Below are positions 22,460 to 30,676 of a stretch of DNA of 33,853 nt, in pieces. The DNA is taken from positions 1 to 33,853 of the forward strand of contig DXDK01000127.1 in the NCBI GenBank assembly GCA_019115545.1. The letters run 5' to 3'. The translations under genes were made by a program, and so were the position numbers. Position 1 is the first letter of the stretch. Every line of letters begins with the position of its first letter. The notes under the pieces were generated by a model that worked only from the letters and a program-made list of their open reading frames with translations, had not been told where the DNA came from and did no database searches. Source of the DNA: Candidatus Evtepia faecavium. Lineage in GTDB: Bacteria; Bacillota; Clostridia; Oscillospirales; Oscillospiraceae.

Positions 22460-23247
22460 GGCGTCACGTCTCCTTCCGTGGGATTGGGTTGTGGGGATAT
22501 TGGGCAGATGCCCTCCGTCACCTCCACCCCGGCAGCCCGCCACTGGGCCAGCAGGGCCGGGTCCGCCGGACGGATGTGGAACTGGTCATACTCCCCGATC
22601 TGCAGCAGCAGGTAGCAGGCCACCCCGTCCTGCCAGGCCACCCGGGCGGGCAGAGGGGTCTCCCAGGTCTCGGCGTAACGGGCGCCCTGGGAGAGGGTTT
22701 CGTACAGGGCGGAAAAGTCCGCCTCCGTCAGCTCCGGGAAAAAGGCCTGGAGGGCGCACAGGCTCTTGCCCTGGAAGAGGGCCGTGGGGGCCCCGGTGTA
22801 GTTCTTCTGGGACAGGCCGGTAACCACCTCCAGCACCCGGTCCTCCTCCCGGGCCAGGCACAGGGAGAGGAAAGGCTCGGCGTAGTTGTTGGGGTCCTGG
22901 AGGGACTGGTACTGCCGCCCCTCCACCCCGCCCCGGCGGGAGAGGGTCCCCACCCCGTAGGCCATCCACTGGTCCAGGGGCGGCAGCAGGTCCTCCCCCC
23001 ACGCCTCCGCCCAGCGGACGTTGCACCGCCGGATGAGCTCCTGGGCGGAGAGGGCGAAGCAGACCTCCCCCCGGGCGGTCTCCCCGGTCTCAACGGGGGA
23101 CCAGGCGGCCCATTCCGGCGCCTGGGAAACGGGCTCTGTCTGGGTGGGTTCCGCCCCCTCCGGCGCCTGGGCGCTGCCGCACCCCGCCAGCCCCGCCCCC
23201 AGGGCCAGGGCCAGCGCCAGGGCGGCCCACCGCCTTCTGTGGTCCAT
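22456..23247 (-). CDS. Putative lipoprotein of unknown function
   Basis: 263 residues. Signal peptide of the lipoprotein type: basic MDHRRRW, hydrophobic ALALALALGAGLAGC, lipobox LAGC with the Cys at about residue 23, then a Gly/Pro/Thr-rich linker. The mature part (about 55-263) has no motif I recognise; it contains ELIRRCNVRWAEAWG and QYQSLQDPNNYAEPFLS. An upstream GTG lies within the AGGAGG ribosome site, so the ATG eight bases after it is used. It overlaps dpaL by four bases, so the two are made together. Confidence 0.8.
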   Translation of the reverse strand: MDHRRRWAALALALALGAGLAGCGSAQAPEGAEPTQTEPVSQAPEWAAWSPVETGETARGEVCFALSAQELIRRCNVRWAEAWGEDLLPPLDQWMAYGVGTLSRRGGVEGRQYQSLQDPNNYAEPFLSLCLAREEDRVLEVVTGLSQKNYTGAPTALFQGKSLCALQAFFPELTEADFSALYETLSQGARYAETWETPLPARVAWQDGVACYLLLQIGEYDQFHIRPADPALLAQWRAAGVEVTEGICPISPQPNPTEGDVTP

Positions 23248-23257
23248 GGTATACACC

Positions 23258-23310
23258 TCCTATGGGAACCTTTATCATACCACACCCCCGCCCCGCCCGC
23301 AAGGCAAAGG
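23258..23310 (-). promoter_or_regulatory. Possible promoter of the lipoprotein-dpaL pair
   Basis: The minus strand reads TTGCGG, a 17-base GC-rich spacer, then TATGAT about ten bases before the AGGAGG ribosome site. The -10 matches five of six bases; the -35 is weak. Confidence 0.45.
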
Positions 23311-23339
23311 CCCCCCGCCGCACAGGGCGGCAGGGGGCC
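23309..23339 (-). terminator. GC-rich hairpin after patA, possible terminator
   Basis: On the minus strand GGCCCCCTGCCGC pairs with GCGGCGGGGGGCC, and TTTGCC follows. It lies about 30 bases after the patA stop; the U tract is short. Confidence 0.6.
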
Positions 23340-23370
23340 AAGAGAGGGATGGGTGGAGGTTGCCGCGGGC

Positions 23371-24741
23371 TTAGAGGACGAACTCGGCCTTGGTGTCCGC
23401 CAGGGCCTCGTCCATGCGGGTCAGAACGGCCTGGATGTCCTCCTCCGAGATCACCGCCGCGGGCTCGAAGCGGATGGTCTTGGCGTTGACCAGAGTGCCG
23501 GCGGTGAGGACCTTCCGGGCGAACAGCCCCCGGGCGCAGGCGTAGCCCAGGTCGCTGGTGTGGAACTCCACCGCCAGCATCAGGCCCACCCCCCGGACGG
23601 CCTGGATGATGTTGGGGTACTTGGCCGCCAGCTGCTCCAGCCCGGCTTTGAGGATGGCGCCCTTGTCCCGGCACTGGCCGGGGACGTCGTGCTCCAGCAT
23701 GTACTGGATGGTGGCCAGGGCGGCCGAGCAGCACACCGGGTTGCCCCCGAAGGTGGGGGAACCCAGCAGCCAGGGGTTGTCGATGAGCTCCTGGACCCAC
23801 ATCTTGGGCTTGCAGATGATGCCGGTGATGGGGAGGATGCCCCCGCCGAAGGCCTTGCCATAGGTCATGATGTCCGGGGTGACCCCCTCCGCCTCACAGC
23901 GCCACATGGTGCCGGTGCGGCCCATGCCGGTCTGGATCTCGTCAAAGATCAGGGCCACGCCGGTCTCGTCGCAGATCTCCCGCACCCGCTGGAGATAGCC
24001 CTTGGGGGGCACGATGATGCCGGCCTCCCCCTGGATGGGCTCCAGGATGACGGCGGCCACCTTCTCCCCCACGGCCTGGAGGTTGCGGATGGCCTTCTCG
24101 ATGTCCTCGGCCACGCCGTACTCCACGTGCTGGACCTGCTGGATCATGGGGGTGTAGGGCACGCGGTAGGTCCCCTTGCCCCCCATGGACACCGCGCCCA
24201 TGGACTTGCCGTGGAAGGCCCCCACGGTGGAGATGTACCACCGCCCGCCGGTGGCGATCCGGGCCAGCTTCAGGGCCATCTCCACCGCCTCGGCGCCGCC
24301 GTTGGTGAAGAAGCAGTACTGCAGGTCCCCGGGGGTAATGTCCGCCATGGCCTTGGCCAGGTAGCCCCGCAGGGGGTCCAGCAGCTCCTGGGAGTGGAGG
24401 GCCTGGTGGTCCAGCTGGGCCTTCACCACGTCCAGGATCTCCGGGTTGCGGTGGCCGCAGGTGTAGATGCCAAAGCCGCCCAGGCAGTCGATGAACTGCT
24501 CCCCGTTGAGGCCGTAGCAGTAGGAGCCCTCGTCCTGCCACTCCAGCACGGCCCCGCTGTCGGAGTCGGAGGAGACCGACTTGCGGTACTTCAGCCAGCC
24601 GGGGCTGACGTAGTGGTTGAAATGCTCGATGGTGTCCTGGACCATCTGGTCCTTCTCGGCCTGGGTCAGGTCGTGGATGTCGGTGCGGATAAGGCCGATC
24701 ACTCGCCGGAGGTCCTGGATCACTTGCTGATTGGTTGCCAT
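23371..24741 (-). CDS. patA: Putrescine aminotransferase-like class III aminotransferase
   Basis: 456 residues. PLP enzyme that moves an amino group from putrescine (and often cadaverine) to 2-oxoglutarate. The catalytic lysine is Lys296 (MTYGKAFGGG); the PLP-contacting aspartate is Asp267 in ALIFDEIQTGMGRTG; TNGGAEAVEMALKLAR binds the phosphate. Length and the N-terminal extension (DLTQAEKDQMVQDTIEHF) match YgjG/PatA rather than shorter ornithine aminotransferases. ATG with only a weak GAGG upstream. It is divergent from a MerR regulator and has a promoter of MerR-controlled form. Confidence 0.9.
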   Translation of the reverse strand: MATNQQVIQDLRRVIGLIRTDIHDLTQAEKDQMVQDTIEHFNHYVSPGWLKYRKSVSSDSDSGAVLEWQDEGSYCYGLNGEQFIDCLGGFGIYTCGHRNPEILDVVKAQLDHQALHSQELLDPLRGYLAKAMADITPGDLQYCFFTNGGAEAVEMALKLARIATGGRWYISTVGAFHGKSMGAVSMGGKGTYRVPYTPMIQQVQHVEYGVAEDIEKAIRNLQAVGEKVAAVILEPIQGEAGIIVPPKGYLQRVREICDETGVALIFDEIQTGMGRTGTMWRCEAEGVTPDIMTYGKAFGGGILPITGIICKPKMWVQELIDNPWLLGSPTFGGNPVCCSAALATIQYMLEHDVPGQCRDKGAILKAGLEQLAAKYPNIIQAVRGVGLMLAVEFHTSDLGYACARGLFARKVLTAGTLVNAKTIRFEPAAVISEEDIQAVLTRMDEALADTKAEFVL

Positions 24742-24804
24742 AGGAATGTGCCTCGCTTTCTATGTTCATCCTGTTGTTTGGAAGGTTTTTTCAAGGGTTT
24801 CCCT

Positions 24805-24832
24805 TTGCCTCTAGGATAAACTCTGGTATAAT
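24805..24832 (+). promoter_or_regulatory. Promoter of the MerR regulator gene
   Basis: TTGCCT (24805-24810), 16-base spacer, perfect -10 TATAAT (24827-24832). The -10 sits inside the MerR dyad, so a regulator bound there would repress its own gene. Confidence 0.6.
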
Positions 24833-24843
24833 ACCAGGGTCAA
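24813..24843 (-). promoter_or_regulatory. MerR-type promoter and operator before patA
   Basis: Minus strand: -35 TTGACC (24838-24843), a 19-base spacer, -10 TATCCT (24813-24818). The spacer holds the perfect dyad CTGGTAT-A-ATACCAG (24823-24837). An overlong 19-base spacer with a central dyad is the hallmark of promoters that MerR-family activators twist into shape. Confidence 0.72.
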
Positions 24844-24888
24844 GGGGATTTCCCCCGGAGTTTTTCACAAAGCGAGCGCGATGTTTTT

Positions 24889-25704
24889 ATGAAAGATTAC
24901 TATAAGATCAACGAGATCGCCAAACTCTATGGCATCGGGGTGGACTCCCTGCGGTACTATGAGCGCCTGGGGATCCTCCAGCCCCGGCGGGACACCAACG
25001 GCTACCGCCTCTACCCCCTCAAGGAGATGTACAAGCTGAACATGATCCGGGACCTGCGGCAGCTCCGCTTCTCCATGGCCCAGATCAAGGAGTACCTGGA
25101 CGACCAGACAGTGGACAACACCCTGCGCCTGCTCCGCCAGGAGGAGGACCTGGTGGCGCAGCAGCTGGCCCAGCTTAAGCACAAGGCCCGGCTGCTGGAG
25201 CAGCGAGTGGAGACCCTGGAGGCCGCCCGGGCCATCGTCCCCGGCCAGGTCACTTTGAAGCAGCTGCCTCCCCGGCCCTGCGTCCTCTTCACCCAGCACA
25301 TCACCCGGGACGAGGAGATGGACTTCGTCATGAAGAAGCTCCAGCGGCAGCACGAGGACAAGATCCTGGACTTTGGCAACCAGGTCTTCGGGGCCTTCCT
25401 GGCCATGGAGGACCTGCTGGCGGGAACCCCCAACGTCTACGACGGGGTGTTCTCCGTGGTGGGCCCTGGGGAGGCCTGCGACTTCACCCTCCCCGGGGGG
25501 CGCTACCTCTCCCTGCACTACCGGGGCCCCTATGAGCAGAACCGCCAGGTGGTCCAGCATCTGCTCTCCCACGCCGCCGCCCAGGGCCTGGCCCCGGCGG
25601 GGCGGCCCTTTGAGCTCTACGAGATCGACAACCGGGACACCGCCCGGCCGGAGGAGTTCCTGACGGAGGTGCAGGTGGCGGTCACGGAAAGGGCGCAGGG
25701 ATAA
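24889..25704 (+). CDS. MerR family regulator with C-terminal effector domain
   Basis: 271 residues. Residues 1-75 are the MerR winged helix-turn-helix (YKINEIAKLYGIGVDSLRYY, GYRLYPLKEM), about 80-115 a dimerising coiled coil, and about 120-268 a GyrI/BmrR-like effector-binding domain (RYLSLHYRGPYEQNRQ, ELYEIDNRDT). BmrR-type proteins bind small cationic or hydrophobic compounds and activate a nearby gene. The likely target is patA. The ribosome site is poor, so the start rests on the conserved N-terminus and translation may be low. Confidence 0.9.
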   Translation: MKDYYKINEIAKLYGIGVDSLRYYERLGILQPRRDTNGYRLYPLKEMYKLNMIRDLRQLRFSMAQIKEYLDDQTVDNTLRLLRQEEDLVAQQLAQLKHKARLLEQRVETLEAARAIVPGQVTLKQLPPRPCVLFTQHITRDEEMDFVMKKLQRQHEDKILDFGNQVFGAFLAMEDLLAGTPNVYDGVFSVVGPGEACDFTLPGGRYLSLHYRGPYEQNRQVVQHLLSHAAAQGLAPAGRPFELYEIDNRDTARPEEFLTEVQVAVTERAQG

Positions 25705-25716
25705 CCGATGGAACAG

Positions 25717-25752
25717 CCCAGGGGGCCGCTCCTGCCGGAGCGGCCCCCTGGG
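25717..25752. terminator. Strong terminator between convergent genes
   Basis: A perfect 16-base stem: CCCAGGGGGCCGCTCC pairs with GGAGCGGCCCCCTGGG around TGCC, followed by TTTGCC on the plus strand. It separates merR (+) from the last gene of the tagA operon (-). The U tract is short but the stem is very stable. Confidence 0.75.
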
Positions 25753-25762
25753 TTTGCCTATC

Positions 25763-26860
25763 TTATCCCGTGGGGAGGCGGCTGTGTGCCTCCCCAAAGC
25801 GGATCTCGGTGACGAATGCCAGCTTCCGGTGGTAGTCCAGCTCCACCAGGTCCGTGGGCTTCACGTCCCCGTCCCCCTTGGTGAAGTAGGCCAGCCCCTC
25901 CAGCTCCAGCATCCGGTAGACGAACTGGGAACAGAACATGATGTTGGGCTTGTGGGAGAACTTGAACACCAGGCCGATCATGTTGTAGGCGCTGCCCTCC
26001 CGGTTGATCTGCTCCACCCGGGCCAGGACCCCCGCCTTCTGCTCCCGGGTGCACCCCAGGGCATAGACCAGGATGGAGGCCCCGGGCTTCTTGTGGAAGA
26101 ACGCCAGCATCTCCCGGTTCAGCCCCGGGGGATAGAGCCGCTCCCCGCCGTTGTAGCTGAGGATGGTCCGCAGCTCCCGGTCAAAGGACAGGGAGGCGTG
26201 GTTGTACTGCCGCTGGGTGAACACGGAGAGGATCTCGCTGGCGGGGCTGCCGGTGCAGGAGAGCACCAGGTACAGGTGGGGATCCTCCAGGTGCCGCCGG
26301 GCCTCCTGGAAGTATTCCTCCGTGAGGCTGCCGTTGTTGATGTAGCGGAAGGAGTTGTGCCGGGGGAGGTCCTCCAGCACCTCCCTCCAGTTTTCCAGGC
26401 AGAGGCTCTCCTCCGCCTGGTGGAGGCTGTCCGCTGCCTGGGCGGCCTGCCGGGCCTTCCGCTGGAGCTGGGCAAAGCTCACCGCGGACAGGTCCTGGAG
26501 GGAGGGGAGGTAGAACCGGGCGTACTTCCCCACGGCCACATACCGGCTCACCACCAGGGGGAGCAGCAGCAGGAGCACCCCGAAGGCCCGGCGGAAGGGA
26601 GCGTCCTGGAACACCGCCCCCTCCGGGAAGATCACCTGGACGCAGAACACCACCTGCACCCCCAGGGCCACGGCATAGGCCGCCGTGAGCCCGCCCTTGA
26701 ACCGCTTCCTTGCCCCCATGGACCAGGTGCGCACCAGGGCAAAGAGGAACACCGCCACGTACCCCGCCAGGAAGGTCACCAGGTTCCCAAAGACCAGCTG
26801 CCCTACCAGCAGGGCCCCGAAGAGGACATAGCAGCCCACCAGGTAGCCTTTCAGTTCCAT
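25763..26860 (-). CDS. Membrane-anchored protein with permuted papain-like (YiiX/LRAT-type) domain
   Basis: 365 residues. Four membrane helices fill about residues 4-112 (GCYVLFGALLVGQLVFG, AAYAVALGVQVVFCVQV, FGVLLLLLPLVV). A cytoplasmic-looking domain follows, with LYLVLSCTGSPASEILS, then NHASLSFD (His221) and, near the end, NIMFCSQFVYRMLE (Cys310). His before Cys, with such surroundings, fits circularly permuted NlpC/P60-like amidases; the third catalytic residue is not assigned. Substrate is unknown. ATG with GAGGAGG six bases upstream. Last gene of the operon, 13 bases after the LUD gene. Confidence 0.65.
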   Translation of the reverse strand: MELKGYLVGCYVLFGALLVGQLVFGNLVTFLAGYVAVFLFALVRTWSMGARKRFKGGLTAAYAVALGVQVVFCVQVIFPEGAVFQDAPFRRAFGVLLLLLPLVVSRYVAVGKYARFYLPSLQDLSAVSFAQLQRKARQAAQAADSLHQAEESLCLENWREVLEDLPRHNSFRYINNGSLTEEYFQEARRHLEDPHLYLVLSCTGSPASEILSVFTQRQYNHASLSFDRELRTILSYNGGERLYPPGLNREMLAFFHKKPGASILVYALGCTREQKAGVLARVEQINREGSAYNMIGLVFKFSHKPNIMFCSQFVYRMLELEGLAYFTKGDGDVKPTDLVELDYHRKLAFVTEIRFGEAHSRLPTG

Positions 26861-26873
26861 GGTCTGCCTCCTC

Positions 26874-27632
26874 TCAGAAACCCAGGTCCTCTCCCACGAT
26901 GACCACGTGGTAGTCCGAGCGCATGGGGCGCTTGTGGAGGATGGTGGTGACGTTGCAGATCCGCTCCGGATCACGGCATCCCCGGCACACCCCAGTGCAG
27001 ACGCAGGCACAAGCCCGGTCATACTTCAGGTTGTTCATGGGAGCGGCGATGAAGGCGATCCTCTCCCGGGCGGCCCGCTCGTCGGGGACCAGCTTGTTGG
27101 CCCCGGCCACCACGATGATCCGGTCGGGGCCGAAGATGCCCCCCACCACCCGGCTGCCTGCGCCGTCCACATTCACCAGCTCCCCCTCCATGGTGATGGC
27201 GTTGGCCCCCAGGAGGAAGACGTCGGCGGTGAGATAGGCCGCCAGGATCTCCCGGGCCAGGTCCCGGGTGGGGGCCAGGTAGTGGCCCTGGGGGCGCAGG
27301 TCGTACCCCGTCCCCGTGAGCACCCCCCGGCCGGGAATCACCCGGCAGCCCTTGGCCGCCAGGGCCTCATCCAGGTCCAGGGCATACACGGAGTGAGAGT
27401 CCCCCACCCCCACCGAAGCCCCCGGGGGCACCAGGGAGAGCACCTGGGCAGCGGCCTCCGCCACCGTAGGGGCGTAGTAGGCTGCAAAGCCGTTTTTCTT
27501 CAGGGCTCCCACAGCGGCCTCCCCCTTGCTGCGGTAGAACCGGCGGCGGATCGCCTCCACATCGTGAGCCGAGTCCCGAATACGCAGGTTCCATGTGCGG
27601 AGAAGCTCCTCCAACCCATGGCTGTATTCCAT
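26874..27632 (-). CDS. LUD-domain (LutC/YkgG-like) protein
   Basis: 252 residues. The LUD fold is visible: VGVGDSHSVYALDLDEAL, then DVFLLGANAITMEGELVNVDG and RIIVVAGANKLVPD. In lactate utilisation LutC works with iron-sulfur partners LutA and LutB, neither of which is nearby. The C-terminus adds a cysteine-rich segment (CACVCTGVCRGCRDPERIC) that could hold a metal or Fe-S cluster. ATG is nine bases after AGGAGG. Family is sure; role here is not. Confidence 0.88.
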   Translation of the reverse strand: MEYSHGLEELLRTWNLRIRDSAHDVEAIRRRFYRSKGEAAVGALKKNGFAAYYAPTVAEAAAQVLSLVPPGASVGVGDSHSVYALDLDEALAAKGCRVIPGRGVLTGTGYDLRPQGHYLAPTRDLAREILAAYLTADVFLLGANAITMEGELVNVDGAGSRVVGGIFGPDRIIVVAGANKLVPDERAARERIAFIAAPMNNLKYDRACACVCTGVCRGCRDPERICNVTTILHKRPMRSDYHVVIVGEDLGF

Positions 27633-27668
27633 ACCAACATACCTCCTAAACCGCGCAGAGCCCCCGCC

Positions 27669-27690
27669 GGGGCGGACCCTCGTCCGCCCC
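27669..27690 (-). other. Hairpin between U32 and LUD genes
   Basis: GGGGCGGAC and GTCCGCCCC pair perfectly over nine bases around a four-base loop. It has no U tract, so it may be a weak attenuator or an mRNA stability element. Confidence 0.4.
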
Positions 27691-27714
27691 ACGGCGTGGG
27701 CTCCTTTGGTTTTG

Positions 27715-28929
27715 TTACGAATTCTCCCGGCAGGCCCGCAGGAAGGACAGGGGCGGGGCATAGCAGGGCAGCTGGATCTGAAAGGTCATCTGGGGATGCC
27801 GGGGCTCGGTGAGGGGGAACCCCTCCCCGTCGGCCATGGCGGGGGCCTGGAAGGCCACCGGGCGCAGGTTAGGGCCCACCAGCTCGATGGCGTCCCCCTG
27901 GGCGAACTTGTTCCGCAGGGAGGCCGTGGCCAGCCCCTGGGGGGTACAGGACTCCACCACCGCCAGCACCTGCCAGTCCCGGATATACCGGGCGTCGGCG
28001 GTGAACTGCCCCGGCTGGCCGTAGAAGAAGCCGGTGGAGTAGTGCCGGTGGCTGACCTTTTCCACCTCGTCCCGCCAGACGGGGTCCAGGGGGACCCCCG
28101 CCAGGGCGGCGTCGATGCCATGGCGATAGGCCCCGGTGACGATGGCGGCGTAGTAGGCCGACTTGGCCCGCCCCTCGATCTTCACCGAGTCCACCCCCGC
28201 GGCCAGCAGGTCGGGGAGGTGGTCGATCATGCACATGTCCCGGGAGTTGAGGATGTAGGTCCCCTTCTCGTCCTCGTAGACGGGGAAGTATTCCCCGGGG
28301 CGCTTCTCCTCCATAAGGGCGTACTGGTACCGGCAGGGCTGGGCGCAGGCCCCCCGGTTGGCGTCCCGCCCGGTCATGTAGTTGGACAGCAGGCACCGGC
28401 CGGAGTAGGACACACACATGGCCCCGTGGGCGAAGGTCTCGATCTCCAGGGCCTTGGGGGTCTTGGCCCGGATCTCGGCGATCTCCTCCAGGGACAGCTC
28501 CCGGGCCAGAATCACCCGGTCTGCCCCCAGATCGTGCCAGGCCCGGGCGGCCTGATAGTTGGACACGCTGGCCTGGGTGCTGATGTGGATCTTCAGGGAG
28601 GGGGCGTATCGCTTGGCCAGGGCCAGCACCCCCACGTCGGCCAGGATGACGGCGGTGACGCCGCTGGCCTCCAGCAGCTCCAGCCAGGCGGGGAGGGCGG
28701 CCACCTCCCCGTTGCGGGGCATGGTGTTGCAGGTGACGTGGAGGTCGGCCCCCTTCTCCCGGCACAGCCGGGCCGCCCGGGGGAGCTCCTCCTGGGAGAA
28801 GTTCCCGGCAAAGGAGCGCATCCCGAAGGTCTCCCCCGCAAGATACACCGCGTCCGCCCCGTAGGCCAGGGCCATCTCCAGCCGCTCCCAGTCCCCTGCC
28901 GGGGCCAGGAGCTCCATCTTCCCTGCCAT
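27715..28929 (-). CDS. U32 family peptidase (TrhP-like)
   Basis: 404 residues. Starts with the typical MELLAPAGDWERLEMALAYG, and carries the U32 signature ETFAHGAMCVSYSGRCLLS followed by NRGACAQPCRYQY, whose cysteines are thought to bind an Fe-S cluster. Characterised relatives either degrade collagen or, more broadly (TrhP/RlhA), hydroxylate uridine or cytidine in RNA using prephenate; the second is more likely here. The start ATG overlaps the mltG stop by one base (TGATG). Confidence 0.9.
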   Translation of the reverse strand: MAGKMELLAPAGDWERLEMALAYGADAVYLAGETFGMRSFAGNFSQEELPRAARLCREKGADLHVTCNTMPRNGEVAALPAWLELLEASGVTAVILADVGVLALAKRYAPSLKIHISTQASVSNYQAARAWHDLGADRVILARELSLEEIAEIRAKTPKALEIETFAHGAMCVSYSGRCLLSNYMTGRDANRGACAQPCRYQYALMEEKRPGEYFPVYEDEKGTYILNSRDMCMIDHLPDLLAAGVDSVKIEGRAKSAYYAAIVTGAYRHGIDAALAGVPLDPVWRDEVEKVSHRHYSTGFFYGQPGQFTADARYIRDWQVLAVVESCTPQGLATASLRNKFAQGDAIELVGPNLRPVAFQAPAMADGEGFPLTEPRHPQMTFQIQLPCYAPPLSFLRACRENS

Positions 28930-30029
28930 CAGCTGTTCAGGAAGGCCTGGAAGGCGCTGTAGGAGCTGAAGAAGTGGTGCAGGTCGTCGTCCCCCAGGGC
29001 GTAGTAATAGTAGTTGGTGCTGTTGGGGTTCAGGGCGGCCATGATGGACTCCATGCCGGGGTTGGCGATGGGTCCGGGGGGCAGGCCCTTGTTCTCATAG
29101 GTGTTGTAAGGGCTCTGCACGGTGTGGTAATCTTCCTCGCTGACGACCTCCCCCTCGGGCAGGACGTACTGGATGGTGGCGTCGATGTTCAAAAAGCCCG
29201 CCGTGCCGCCGCTGGGGTTGTTCAGGCGGTTGTAGATGACCGAGGCGATGTTGGCCCGGTCGGTGCCGTCGGTCTCCTTCTCGATCATGGAGGCGATGGT
29301 GAGCAGCTCCCGGATGGAGTAGCCGGTCTCCTCGATCTGGGCGCGGATCTCGTCGGTGACGCGGCTGTCGAAGTTCACCAGCATCTTGTTGATGACGTAC
29401 TTGGGGTCCTCCCCCATGTAGAACTTATAGGTATCGGGGAAGAGGTACCCCTCCAGCCGGTTGGACTCTCCCAGGGGGATGTCCTGGAGGAAGGAGAAGG
29501 CATAGTCGTGGTTGGCGGCCATGTCGTTGAGCTTCTCCACGGTGGACACGCCCTGCTTCTCCAGCAGTTCGAAGATCTGCCGGACGGTCATGCCTTCGGT
29601 GATGGTCACCTCGATCTCCTTCCGGCTGGCGGAGTTGGAGCTGAGGTTGTTCAAAATGGCCCGGTAGTCCATGTCGGAGTCCACCACATAGGTCCCCTGG
29701 GCGATCTCCTCGTCCCCGCCGGTGGCGGCGGCGAAGATGCGGAAGAGCCCCTTGTACTTGATGATGTGGTTGGTCTTCAGCTGGTCCACCACGGCGCCGA
29801 AGTCGTTCTCGTCGGCCACAGTGATGGTGGCGGTGGTCTCGGCCTTGTTCAGGGCCAGCATGTCGTTGGCCAGGGACCAGCCCACGGCGGCCAGCACGAT
29901 GGAGATGGCGCACACCGTGACGATGTACACCATGGAGTTGGCAAAGGGGGAGCGTTTCCTCCGCCGCCGGGGGGTGGAAGGCCGCCGCTCCGGCTCCTCG
30001 GAGCGGCGCCGTTTGGTATCTCGCTGCAT
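28929..30029 (-). CDS. mltG: Endolytic murein transglycosylase MltG
   Basis: 366 residues. Cuts nascent glycan strands at the outer face of the membrane, helping set their length. A very basic cytoplasmic tail (1-30), one membrane helix (MVYIVTVCAISIVLAAVGW), a LysM-like linker and the YceG catalytic domain with Glu250 in LTIASMIEKET. Family marks RLEGYLFPDTY, NIDATIQY and GLPPGPIANPG are all present. ATG with GAGGAGG upstream. Confidence 0.95.
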   Translation of the reverse strand: MQRDTKRRRSEEPERRPSTPRRRRKRSPFANSMVYIVTVCAISIVLAAVGWSLANDMLALNKAETTATITVADENDFGAVVDQLKTNHIIKYKGLFRIFAAATGGDEEIAQGTYVVDSDMDYRAILNNLSSNSASRKEIEVTITEGMTVRQIFELLEKQGVSTVEKLNDMAANHDYAFSFLQDIPLGESNRLEGYLFPDTYKFYMGEDPKYVINKMLVNFDSRVTDEIRAQIEETGYSIRELLTIASMIEKETDGTDRANIASVIYNRLNNPSGGTAGFLNIDATIQYVLPEGEVVSEEDYHTVQSPYNTYENKGLPPGPIANPGMESIMAALNPNSTNYYYYALGDDDLHHFFSSYSAFQAFLNS

Positions 30030-30082
30030 AGCTTACCTCCTCAGAACGGGGCCGGCAGGGCCCCGGGGGTTGGGTTGGGATA

Positions 30083-30673
30083 TCAGTCGATGGGCTGGGT
30101 CATGGGCCACACCTGGCCCTCCTCGGTGAGGACGAACCGCACCCAGGCGTCCAGGGGTTCCCGGGGGAGGTTCACCTGGAAAAAGTCCTCCCGGCACAGG
30201 CCGATGGTGATCCCCTCGTAGTCCTCCAGGTACCGGTCGTAATACCCGGCCCCCTGGCCCAGGCGGCTGCCCCGGCTGTCAAAGCACAGCCCGGGGACCA
30301 GGATGAGGTCCAGCTCCTCCCGGGCCACCGCGGGACATCCGTCCTTAGGGGCGGGGATGCCGTAGGCGTCGGGCTCCAGCTCCTCCAGGGAGGTAACGGC
30401 CCGGGCCTCCATCTGGAACTCCGGCAGGCACTTGGGCAGGCACACCCGCTTGCCCTGGTCCAGCAGGGTCTGGATGAGCCCGGCGGTGGCCACCTCCCGG
30501 CCCACGCCGTAGTAGAGCAGGACCGTCTTGGCCTCGGCCAGCTTGGGGTGCTCCAGGAAGCGCTGGACCAGCTCCCCGTCAGACCAGGCCTTTTCCTGGT
30601 CGGTGAGCTCGTCCATGGCCTCCCGGATCTGCTGGCGGAGGATCTTCTTTACCTTTGCCACGTCTTGTCCCAT
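30083..30673 (-). CDS. 5-formyltetrahydrofolate cyclo-ligase
   Basis: 196 residues. Converts 5-formyl-THF with ATP to methenyl-THF, feeding one-carbon metabolism. The family motif reads VPGLCFDSRGSRLGQGAGYYDRYL (cited by VPGLCFD and GQGAGYYDRYL); the Gln replaces the more usual Tyr or Gly but lies in the flexible loop. The N-terminal KKILRQQIREAMDEL and VLLYYGVGREVAT also match. ATG with AAAGGAA upstream; three bases after tmk. Confidence 0.94.
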   Translation of the reverse strand: MGQDVAKVKKILRQQIREAMDELTDQEKAWSDGELVQRFLEHPKLAEAKTVLLYYGVGREVATAGLIQTLLDQGKRVCLPKCLPEFQMEARAVTSLEELEPDAYGIPAPKDGCPAVAREELDLILVPGLCFDSRGSRLGQGAGYYDRYLEDYEGITIGLCREDFFQVNLPREPLDAWVRFVLTEEGQVWPMTQPID

Positions 30674-30676
30674 GTG

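Noticed and set aside
22489-24819. Open frame of 776 codons on the plus strand
   Set aside because: Antisense to the lipoprotein gene and patA, which both have clear domains, starts and ribosome sites.
24889-24900. Alternative upstream start for the MerR gene
   Set aside because: The ATG a few bases upstream is out of frame and runs into TGA at once; the chosen ATG gives the conserved MerR N-terminus.
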